A stretch of DNA of 64,000 nucleotides. Origin: Solihabitans fulvus. Lineage in GTDB: Bacteria > Actinomycetota > Actinomycetes > Mycobacteriales > Pseudonocardiaceae. The translations under genes were made by a program, and so were the position numbers. Below the pieces are notes generated by a model. The model worked only from the letters and a program-made list of their open reading frames with translations, ran no database searches and was not told the origin of the DNA. Shown here piece by piece: positions 8,380-18,514 of the stretch. How positions within the stretch are numbered: the first letter of the stretch is position 1; the number at the start of each line of letters is the position of its first letter. Location: the NCBI RefSeq assembly GCF_008386585.1, contig NZ_VUOB01000012.1:1-64000 (forward strand), given 5' to 3'.

Positions 8380-9371
8380 CGGAGAGTGTCGCGGTCGCCG
8401 GGGACGCGGCGGCGCTGCACGCGATCATGCCGGCGGTGCTGCGCGAGTTCCCGATCGGCGCGCGGCTGGTCGAGCTGACCCCGGCCGGCCGGGGCGCGAT
8501 GGGGCAGGTGTGGCGGGCGGTCACCGAGCGCGGCGCGTGGGCCGTGAAAGTGCTCAACGACGCGCCGGACCTGGCGTTGCTGGCGAACGAACTCGGACTG
8601 GTGGCGCGGGCCGGCACCGTGGCGCGGTCGGTGCCGCTGCTGACCTCAACCGGCGAGGCGGTGCTCGCGGTCGAGCGCGATTCGGGCCCGCCGCAGCACC
8701 TCAGGGTCGCGGCCTGGCTGGACGGCGAGCACCCGGCGCGACCGGCGCAGGTCGCGGCGCGGGTCGGGGAGCTGCTGGCCCGGCTGCACCGGGTGCGCGC
8801 GCCCTACCTCGTCGACGACCCGAGGTGGTTCGAGGACGTGCCGTCGCAGGCCAGCTGGGCTGATCTGGTCGAGGCGTTCGAGCGGGTCGACCCGCGCTGC
8901 GCCGAGGTGCTGCGCGCGGCCGTCGCCGGTCTGGCCGCGCTCGGCGAGGTCCGCCCGGCCCCCGCCGCCGACCTGATCTGCTGCCACCGCGACCTCAAAC
9001 CGGCGAACGTGTTGGTGCGCAAGGACTCCACCGAGCTGGTGCTGCTCGACTGGGAGAATGCGGGCGCGGCGACGCCGAGCCGCGAACTCGCCGCGGTGCT
9101 GATGCGATGGTCGCGATGGTCGGGCGAGGACCGCGATCCGGTCGCCGCGAGCGCCTTGCACGACGGGTACCTGGCTGGCGGCGGCACCGGTCGCGTGTCG
9201 ACGCTCGATGACTTCGGCATGTTCCTCGCCGACGCGGCGAACTATCTGTACGCGGTGGCGTCGGCGGAGCTGGCCGCCGCCGGGCCGCCGGACCGCGCGC
9301 TGCTCGCGAGCTTGGCCGCGCAGGTGCCGGAGCCGGAACGGTTGGCCGAACTGGTGGACCTGGTGTCGTGA
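8376..9371 (+). CDS. Aminoglycoside phosphotransferase-family kinase
   Basis: A 331-residue APH/choline-kinase-fold protein. The catalytic loop CHRDLKPANVLV and metal-binding LLDWENAG (DFG equivalent) are intact. The N-lobe has a degenerate glycine loop (RGAMGQVWRAV) and a candidate lysine in WAVKVLND. The family phosphorylates small molecules, including aminoglycosides and sugars; here it could make a biosynthetic phosphate intermediate or protect the producer. It overlaps the upstream phosphatase-like gene by four bases and ends the plus-strand run. The next gene converges from the other strand only 40 bases away. Confidence 0.82.
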   Translation: MTESVAVAGDAAALHAIMPAVLREFPIGARLVELTPAGRGAMGQVWRAVTERGAWAVKVLNDAPDLALLANELGLVARAGTVARSVPLLTSTGEAVLAVERDSGPPQHLRVAAWLDGEHPARPAQVAARVGELLARLHRVRAPYLVDDPRWFEDVPSQASWADLVEAFERVDPRCAEVLRAAVAGLAALGEVRPAPAADLICCHRDLKPANVLVRKDSTELVLLDWENAGAATPSRELAAVLMRWSRWSGEDRDPVAASALHDGYLAGGGTGRVSTLDDFGMFLADAANYLYAVASAELAAAGPPDRALLASLAAQVPEPERLAELVDLVS

Positions 9372-9411
9372 CGCGGCCGGCCAGGTGACCTCACCGGGCT
9401 GGCGGGATCCC

Positions 9412-12183
9412 TTAGCCGGTCGGCAGCGCGGCGGCCAGCTCGCGCCTGCCCGAGATGTTCAGCTTGCGGTAGCTGGTGGTGAGGTGGTGCTCCACCGTGC
9501 GCACCGTCAGGAACAGCCGCTCGGCGATCTGCCGGTTCGTGTTGCCGGCCACGGCCAGCCCGACCACCGTGCGTTCCTGCCTGGTCAGGGCGTCCGGGCC
9601 GGTGAGCGCCCGAGACGGCCGGTGGCCGGCGCGGCGCAGCTCCCGCCGCGCGCTCCCCGCGATCGGCAGGGCGCCCGACTTGATGCCGATGTCGAACGCG
9701 CGCCGCAGATCCGCGACACCAGCGGTCTCCTGCCCGCTCGCGCACAGCGCCGAGCCACGCACGGTCAGCGCCCTGGCCAGCATCAGGGGAGCGTCGGCGA
9801 GCAGCTCGACCGCCTCGGTGAGCGCGGCCGGGCCGTCCGCACCGGCGCCACGGTTCCCACCGACCAGGCCCGCGACGATCAGCGACGCGCCGAGCAGCCC
9901 GGCGTGACCGGTCCGGCGGCCGAGTGCGACACCGTGCGCCGCCAGCTCCCGCGCCTCCTCGCGCCTGCCGAGCGCGTGCGCGGACCAGGCCGCCCACGGA
10001 TGGCACGGCACCTCCGGAACGACCGCGCCGGACAGGTAGGCGCGCCCGCACGCGAGCTGGTCGGCCAGCGCCCTGGCGTGGTCGCCCCGCGCGGCGTGCC
10101 ACCGGCCCCGCGCGTGCAGCAGGCGCGGGGTGGCGGCCGGATCGTCGGCGTCGGCGTCGGTCAGCGCGCGGTGCGCCTCGGTGAGTTCGCCGCGTTCGAC
10201 GTGCGTCACGACGAGGTCGGGCAGCGCGACGTGCCGGTCGCGCCCGGTCGACGACGCGGCGAGCACCAGGTCGAGCGCGTCGCCGAGCCTGCCCTGCGCG
10301 CGGGCCACCCTGGCGAGCAGCAGCTCGCCCCGCGCGGCGAAGCCGAGCCACCCCCGCTGCCTGGCCAGCCGCACGGCGGGCTCGGCGAACCGGCGGCAGG
10401 AGTCGTGCCGCGCGGCGAGGAACAGCGCGCCGACGGCCGACCACACGAACGGCTGGTCGCCGAGGCAGTCCGGAGTCCCGTCGCGCAGGGCGCGTTCGGC
10501 GAGTTCGGCCACGTCAGGGCAGGCCTCGCCGCGTCGCCACGCGTGGTGCGCTGCGACGGCGTCGACCCGCCAGTCCGGCACCGGAGCCGGGCGCGGCGCT
10601 GACCGGCACTCGGCGGCGGCCGGCACCAGGCCCGGTTGGGCCGCGAACGCCAGGATCCGCAGGTCGAGCGATCCCGCGTGGTCGTCGTCCGCGTCGCCGG
10701 ACCGGTCCCGTTCCGTCCGCAGCACGCGCGTCGCCTCGGCGGCCCCGTGCAGGTCGAACACGAGCGAGGACAGGCAGGCCGCGGCCCGCGCGCGCACGCC
10801 GTGGCTCTCGGCGACCTCCAGCGCCTGCCGCAGGTGCCCCTCGGCGGCGTCCCGGTCGACGGTCAGCTCGACGGCGGCGAGCCTGGTCAGCGTCCTGGCC
10901 CTGAGGTCGCCGCCCTCGGGCAGCCGGCACCACTGCCGCAGGTACCGCGTCGCCGCGCGGGCGTCGCTCCGGTCGACGGCCGCCGTCGCGGCCCTGGACA
11001 GCACGTCGCCGACCCACGGCTCGGTGGTCAGGTCGGCCGCGACGACGTGCGCCGCGACCTCCTCGGCCGGGGCGTGCCTGGCGTGCAGCACCCGCGCGGC
11101 CGTGGTGTGCGCGGCGATGCCGGCGCCGACGGTCAGCGCCCGCCGCACGGCGTTGCGCACGATCGAGTGCGCGAAGGACAGCCGGGGGTCAGCGGTGAGC
11201 ACGCCCTGCGCGCACAGCTCGTCCACGGCCCGCGCCGCGTCGTCGCCGCCGAGCCCGCAGAGCTGGGCCGCCGAGGTCAGGTCGGCCCCGTCGCCGAGCA
11301 CGGCCACCGCGTTGGCCAGGTCGACCGAGGCCGCGCCGGTCCTGCGGAGCCGGTTGAGGACGGTGTGCGCGACCCGTTCCGGCCCGATCTCGGCGACGCC
11401 GCGCTCGTCGATCGTCGCGCCGGTGCGCTCGCGCGTCCTGATGGCCCCGACGAGCTCGCCGAGCAGGAACGGGACGCCGCCGGTCGCGCGGTGGCAGGCC
11501 GCCGCGAACGGCGCGGACACGGGCTTGTCGAACGCGTGTGCCAGCGCGCCGGACACCTCGTCGAGGGTGATCCCGGCCAGTGGCACGCGGGTGGCGAACG
11601 CGCCGAGCTCGTCCAGGGTGCTCCGGTCGCTGACCGGCTCGCCGGCGCAGATGGTGCCCAGCAGCGCGACCCGCAGCCCGGACCAGCGCCGGACCAGGTA
11701 GGCCAGCCAGCGCAGGGTCGGCACGTCGGCCCACTGGAGGTCGTCGACGACGAGCAGCAGCGGCCGGTCCTCGGCGAGTTCGGCCGTGCGGGCCAGCAGT
11801 CGCTGCATGGCCGCGTGCGTCGCGCCCGGTGTCTCGGCGTGGTCCGGCGTCGTGAGGTCCGCGTCGCGCGGCGCGGTGAACAGCTGGCGCGTGGCCGCGA
11901 AGGCGAAGTCCTGTTCCAGCAGGGAGCAGCGGGCGGTCGCGGTGCCGAAGCCGGCCTGTTCGGCGGTCCGCGCGGCCCAGGTCGCCATCGCCGACCGGCC
12001 GACGCCGCCGACGCCGTCGAGGAGGACGAGCGACGGTCGGCCGTCCCTTGCGGCGGCGAGGCAGCGGTGCAGCGCGTCCATCGTGTCGTCGCGACCGATC
12101 AGGTCGGCTCCGGCCGAAGGACCGTCGGCCGGCCACCTGTGTCTGGTTGGGGCGCCGAGCTGACTGCTGGTGAGACTGGCCAC
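9412..12183 (-). CDS. Large ATP-binding LuxR-family (LAL) transcriptional regulator
   Basis: About 923 residues. An AAA/STAND ATPase domain lies at the N-terminus (IGRDDTMDAL, then the P-loop-like LLDGVGGVGRSAMA, Walker B LLLVVDDLQWAD). A long helical middle follows, with a LuxR-type HTH at the C-terminus (LTRQERTVVGLAVAGNTNRQ, then TVRTVEHHLTTSYRKL). LAL proteins are typically pathway-specific activators in actinomycete clusters. The Walker A lysine is replaced by arginine (VGGVGRS), so ATP hydrolysis may be weak or absent. The GTG at 12183 is preferred over the GTG at 12192: AGGAGG is 10 bases upstream of the former and only one base from the latter. Convergent with the sugar-type cluster, which it could control. 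Confidence 0.88.
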   Translation of the reverse strand: MASLTSSQLGAPTRHRWPADGPSAGADLIGRDDTMDALHRCLAAARDGRPSLVLLDGVGGVGRSAMATWAARTAEQAGFGTATARCSLLEQDFAFAATRQLFTAPRDADLTTPDHAETPGATHAAMQRLLARTAELAEDRPLLLVVDDLQWADVPTLRWLAYLVRRWSGLRVALLGTICAGEPVSDRSTLDELGAFATRVPLAGITLDEVSGALAHAFDKPVSAPFAAACHRATGGVPFLLGELVGAIRTRERTGATIDERGVAEIGPERVAHTVLNRLRRTGAASVDLANAVAVLGDGADLTSAAQLCGLGGDDAARAVDELCAQGVLTADPRLSFAHSIVRNAVRRALTVGAGIAAHTTAARVLHARHAPAEEVAAHVVAADLTTEPWVGDVLSRAATAAVDRSDARAATRYLRQWCRLPEGGDLRARTLTRLAAVELTVDRDAAEGHLRQALEVAESHGVRARAAACLSSLVFDLHGAAEATRVLRTERDRSGDADDDHAGSLDLRILAFAAQPGLVPAAAECRSAPRPAPVPDWRVDAVAAHHAWRRGEACPDVAELAERALRDGTPDCLGDQPFVWSAVGALFLAARHDSCRRFAEPAVRLARQRGWLGFAARGELLLARVARAQGRLGDALDLVLAASSTGRDRHVALPDLVVTHVERGELTEAHRALTDADADDPAATPRLLHARGRWHAARGDHARALADQLACGRAYLSGAVVPEVPCHPWAAWSAHALGRREEARELAAHGVALGRRTGHAGLLGASLIVAGLVGGNRGAGADGPAALTEAVELLADAPLMLARALTVRGSALCASGQETAGVADLRRAFDIGIKSGALPIAGSARRELRRAGHRPSRALTGPDALTRQERTVVGLAVAGNTNRQIAERLFLTVRTVEHHLTTSYRKLNISGRRELAAALPTG

Positions 12184-12484
12184 GTGGGGCACTCCTCCTA
12201 CCTCGACCGCCGCCGGAGCTGCGGCGTCTCGTTCGCCGGTGTTTCCGGCCTGCGAGAAGGACTCCTGAATCGGATACTGGCTTCGGCCAGCGCGCTTTGT
12301 CCACGAAAACGGCCGCCGGGGCGACGAATACTGGCGAGATGCTCGAACCGTCGCCGCCTGCCCTACGTCGATTCTGTTAGGTGATGGGCGTCACATCCGG
12401 AATGTCAGTCGACGGTGTCGATCCGCGCGTCTCCCGTTCGACGTGGTGGTGACGGACCCGAGAACCACAGCTGAAGGAGCCGAC
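12184..12484. other. Divergent intergenic region between LAL regulator and RibD-like gene
   Basis: About 300 bases without a convincing gene. It holds the ribosome site of the LAL regulator (reverse strand, AGGAGG at 12194-12199), a Crp-like inverted repeat at 12380-12396, and GAAGGAG before the RibD-like gene. No hairpin terminator or recognisable RNA gene was seen. Confidence 0.5.
12380..12396. promoter_or_regulatory. Crp/FNR-type inverted repeat
   Basis: GGTGATGGGCGTCACAT contains GTGA-N6-TCAC, one base short of the full TGTGA-N6-TCACA consensus. It lies about 90 bases before the RibD-like gene and 200 bases before the LAL regulator. It matches the spacing of the perfect site at 29885. 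Confidence 0.45.
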
Positions 12485-13036
12485 ATGACCAGGAAGATCG
12501 TCGCCACCGAGTACGTCACCCTCGATGGCTACATGGACGAGCCGGGCCACTGGTCGATGCCGTTCTGGTGCGACGAGGCCGGCGAGTTCAAGGCGCGGGA
12601 GCTGTTCGCCAGCGACGCCCTGCTGCTGGGCCGCCGCACCTACGAAGGATTCGCCGCCGCGTGGCCAGCCATGCGCGAGGAGACGGGTGTCTTCGGCGAG
12701 AAGATGAACGACATGCCCAAGTACGTCGCGTCCAGGACCCTGACCGAGGCGTCCTGGAACGCCACGGTCATCAAGGGCGACGTCGTCGAGGAGATCGCCA
12801 AGCTCGCTCAGGAGGACGGCGGCGACCTGCTGCTGTCCGGCAGCGGCGAGCTGTTCAACCTGCTCGCCGAGCACGACCTGATCGACGAGTACCGCTTCAT
12901 GGTGCACCCCATCGTGCTCGGCGACGGCAAGAAGCCGTTGTTCACCACCGCGCCCCGCCGCACCCTCAAGCTCGTCGACACGCTCGTCCTGCCGACCGGT
13001 GTGGTCGTGCACACCTACCACCGCGCCGACGCGTGA
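12485..13036 (+). CDS. Dihydrofolate reductase/RibD C-terminal domain protein
   Basis: A 183-residue single-domain protein of the RibD_C family. Features are the N-terminal ATEYVTLDGYMDEP (family VSxDGYxA motif), LLLGRRTYEGFAAAWP, GGDLLLSGSGELFNLL and the C-terminal strand RFMVHPIVLGDGKKPLF. These proteins bind NADPH and are widespread in actinomycetes as poorly characterised reductases. They are not the essential folA DHFR. The start has GAAGGAG six bases before the ATG. It is a monocistronic gene bounded by a strong terminator just after its stop. Confidence 0.87.
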   Translation: MTRKIVATEYVTLDGYMDEPGHWSMPFWCDEAGEFKARELFASDALLLGRRTYEGFAAAWPAMREETGVFGEKMNDMPKYVASRTLTEASWNATVIKGDVVEEIAKLAQEDGGDLLLSGSGELFNLLAEHDLIDEYRFMVHPIVLGDGKKPLFTTAPRRTLKLVDTLVLPTGVVVHTYHRADA

Positions 13037-13037
13037 T

Positions 13038-13068
13038 CCGGTGGCCGGACCCGGTGTCCGGCCACCGG
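13038..13068 (+). terminator. Hairpin terminator after RibD-like gene
   Basis: A perfect 13-bp stem (CCGGTGGCCGGAC and its complement) with a 5-base CCGGT loop is followed by TTCCTTCCTTC. It starts two bases after the stop codon. Confidence 0.8.
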
Positions 13069-13152
13069 TTCCTTCCTTCATCGCGATTTCATCGACCCTC
13101 CCTAGCGTTCGCGCGGTCGAAGAACTCCTTGACGGACAGGAAGGACGGCTCG

Positions 13153-15603
13153 ATGTCGCGCAGGAGGAGAGGGAGTCCGAGACCGCCGATGGCGGTCGCG
13201 GCGGCCGTGCTGGCGCTGGCCACGATGGCGGTCACGGGCACGGTGGTGGTGCGGTCGGCGGCCGCCGACGGCGCGCCGGACCGGCCGACGATCCGCTACA
13301 CCGAGTACGGCATTCCGCACATCATCGCGGCGGGCTGGGCGGGGCTCGGTGAGGGCTACGGGTATGCCGCCGCCAAGGACAACATCTGCACCCTGGCCGA
13401 CACGTACCTGATGGTCGACGCGCAGCGGTCCAGGTACCTGGGGCCCGACGGCAGGGCGAGCCCCGGGCAGAACCAGAACACCACCAGCAACCTCAACAGC
13501 GACCTGTACTTCCAGCGGATCAACGACAACCGCGTGGTCGAGCGGCTGCTCGACCAACCGGCCCCCGCCGGGCCGGAGCCGGAGGTGAAGGACGCCATTC
13601 GCGGCTATGTCCAGGGATACAACAGGTACCTGGCCGAGACGGGGGCGGCCAACATCTCCGACCCGGCCTGCCGGGGCGCCGCCTGGGTCCGGCCGATCTC
13701 GGAGCTGGAGGTCTACCGGCACGCGCACGCCGAGATCATCATGGGCACCGCCGACCCGCTGCTGGACGGCGAGGTCACCGCGGCGCCTGCCTTTGGGTCG
13801 TCCGCATCGCAGCAGGCGCGCCCGGCGGACGAGGTCGGCAGGCAGCTCGCCGACGCGATGGCCGCCAGCCACAAGGAAACCATGGGCAGCAACGCCCTTG
13901 CGGTCGGTTCGCAGGGCGTGTCCGGCGGCACCGGCATGCTGCTGGCCAACCCGCACTTTCCCTGGCAGGGCAAGAACCGGATGTGGCAGAGCCAGCTGAC
14001 GATCCCCGGCAAGATCAACGTGTCCGGGGCCAGCCTGCTCGGGCTGCCCGCGGTGAACATCGGGCACAACAACGACGTCGCCTGGAGCCACACCGTCGCC
14101 ACGGTGGCCCCGTTCGGGCTGTTCGACGTGCAGGTGGATCCGTTGCACCCCACCAAGTACCTGGTGGACGGCAACTGGGTGGACATGACCTCGCAGCAGG
14201 TCGGCGTCGATGTGCTGAACAAGGACGGCTCGCTCGGCCGGGTCACCAGGACGCTGTGGGCCACCCGCTACGGCCCGATCACCACGTCCCTGCAAGGGGT
14301 TATGTTGCCCTGGGTGGTCAGCGCGCACGCGGTGCGCGACGTGAACATGGACAACCTGCGGGCGTTGAACACCTGGTTCCACCTCGACCAGGCCAAGGAC
14401 GTGCACGAGGTGGTGCACACCCTGGAGGCCACCCAGGGCGTCCCGTTCTTCAACACCGTCGCCACCGACCGCACCGGCAACGCTCTGTACGCGGACATCC
14501 AGGCCGCGCCGAACATCACCGACGCGCACGCGCAGTCCTGCCTCACCCTGACGGGCCAGGTGCTGTTCAACCAGTCACCGCTGAACAACGTGCCGCCGAT
14601 CTCCATCTTCGACGGCAAGCGCAGCGAGTGCGACTGGCCCGACGACCCGAACGCCGTCGCGCCGGGGCTGCTGGACCCGCACGCGCAGCCACGCCTGATC
14701 CGGTCGGACTTCGTCGGCAACGCCAACGACAGCCCGTGGCTGGCGAACCCCGAGCAGCCGCTGTCCTACCCGAGGGTGATGGGCGACGCGTCGAACGCCC
14801 GGTCGCTGCGGACCCAGCAGCTGATCCTCACCGCGCAGAACCGGATCAACGGCACGGATGGCCTGCCGGGCAAGGGATTCACCCCCGAGAACCTGCGGCA
14901 GTTGCTGTTCGCCGACCACAGCAGGGCGGGCGACCTTGCCCTGGACACGACGGTGGCGATGTGTCAGGGACTGTTCGGGGGACTCGTCTTCGTGGACGGC
15001 ACCCTGGTCAACGTGAGTGAGGCGTGCCCGATCCTGGCCGCCTGGAAGGACCACAGCTACACCCTGGACAGCAGGGGATCCGTGCTGTTCGCGAACTACT
15101 GGATGTACCTGCTCAGCGGGACCGTGCCGTGGCAGGTGCCCTTCGACCCCAAGGATCCTGTGCACACGCCCAACTCGCTGGACGGCGGGAACTCGGCGCT
15201 GCGCGATGCGCTCGCCCGCGCCGTGCTCGCGCTGCGCAACGCCGGCGTCCGGCTCGACGCCTCGCTGTCGGAGGTCCAGCGGGTCACCCGCAACGGTGAG
15301 CAGATCCCGATCCACGGCTCGCTGGCCGCCCTCGGCGTGCTGAACGTGATCGACTCGGGCAAGGGCGCCGACGGCACGCAGGACGTCACCTTCGGGTCCA
15401 GCTTCATCCAGCAGGTGGCCTTCACCGCCGACGGCCCGCCGCAGGCGTCCTCGGTGCTGACCTACTCGCAGTCGGCCAACCCGAACTCACCGCACTACGC
15501 CGACCAGACGAAGCTGTTCTCGGCCGGTCAGTGGGTGACCGAACGGTTCACCGAGGACCAGATCGCGGCCTCGCCGGTCCTGGAGGTGCGGGTCCTGGGC
15601 TGA
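13153..15603 (+). CDS. Secreted penicillin acylase-family amidohydrolase
   Basis: An 816-residue Ntn hydrolase of the penicillin acylase / AHL acylase / aculeacin acylase family. A basic N-terminus and hydrophobic stretch (MAVAAAVLALATMAVTGTVV) form an export signal. The predicted autocleavage site is Gly245-Ser246 in ETMGSNALAVG, making Ser246 the nucleophile of the beta chain. Downstream motifs such as ANPHFPWQGKNR and NIGHNNDVAWSHTV are typical of acylases that cut long-chain amides (acyl-homoserine lactones, lipopeptides). GGAAGGA lies 7-8 bases before the ATG. The likely role is extracellular deacylation of signals or antibiotics; the substrate cannot be decided from sequence. Confidence 0.9.
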   Translation: MSRRRRGSPRPPMAVAAAVLALATMAVTGTVVVRSAAADGAPDRPTIRYTEYGIPHIIAAGWAGLGEGYGYAAAKDNICTLADTYLMVDAQRSRYLGPDGRASPGQNQNTTSNLNSDLYFQRINDNRVVERLLDQPAPAGPEPEVKDAIRGYVQGYNRYLAETGAANISDPACRGAAWVRPISELEVYRHAHAEIIMGTADPLLDGEVTAAPAFGSSASQQARPADEVGRQLADAMAASHKETMGSNALAVGSQGVSGGTGMLLANPHFPWQGKNRMWQSQLTIPGKINVSGASLLGLPAVNIGHNNDVAWSHTVATVAPFGLFDVQVDPLHPTKYLVDGNWVDMTSQQVGVDVLNKDGSLGRVTRTLWATRYGPITTSLQGVMLPWVVSAHAVRDVNMDNLRALNTWFHLDQAKDVHEVVHTLEATQGVPFFNTVATDRTGNALYADIQAAPNITDAHAQSCLTLTGQVLFNQSPLNNVPPISIFDGKRSECDWPDDPNAVAPGLLDPHAQPRLIRSDFVGNANDSPWLANPEQPLSYPRVMGDASNARSLRTQQLILTAQNRINGTDGLPGKGFTPENLRQLLFADHSRAGDLALDTTVAMCQGLFGGLVFVDGTLVNVSEACPILAAWKDHSYTLDSRGSVLFANYWMYLLSGTVPWQVPFDPKDPVHTPNSLDGGNSALRDALARAVLALRNAGVRLDASLSEVQRVTRNGEQIPIHGSLAALGVLNVIDSGKGADGTQDVTFGSSFIQQVAFTADGPPQASSVLTYSQSANPNSPHYADQTKLFSAGQWVTERFTEDQIAASPVLEVRVLG

Positions 15604-15654
15604 CCCCGCACGCCTGACCTGCACGGCTGACCTATCCGCCTGATACGCACGGCC

Positions 15655-15693
15655 GGCACGCCGGAGACCTGATGGGGTGGTCTCCGGCGTGCC
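15655..15693 (+). terminator. Strong hairpin terminator after acylase gene
   Basis: A perfect 15-bp stem (GGCACGCCGGAGACC with its complement) and 9-base loop lies 52 bases after the acylase stop and is followed by ATTCTT. It insulates the fur promoter. Confidence 0.85.
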
Positions 15694-15694
15694 A

Positions 15695-18426
<2,732 letters not shown>

Positions 18427-18466
18427 TCCCGACACCCGGGGCCGGCCGCTCGTCGGCCGGTCCAGG

Positions 18467-18508
18467 GCGCCGCCGGCCACCCGTCCGCATTCGGGTGGCC
18501 GGCGGCGC
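18467..18508. terminator. Bidirectional hairpin terminator between katG and GH2 gene
   Basis: A perfect 17-bp GC-rich stem with an 8-base loop (TCCGCATT) lies between two convergent stop codons and can serve both strands. Confidence 0.8.
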
Positions 18509-18514
18509 GGGCGG

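Noticed and set aside
9372..9411. Possible terminator hairpin between the kinase and LAL genes
   Set aside because: Only short, interrupted complementarity is visible; not strong enough to annotate.
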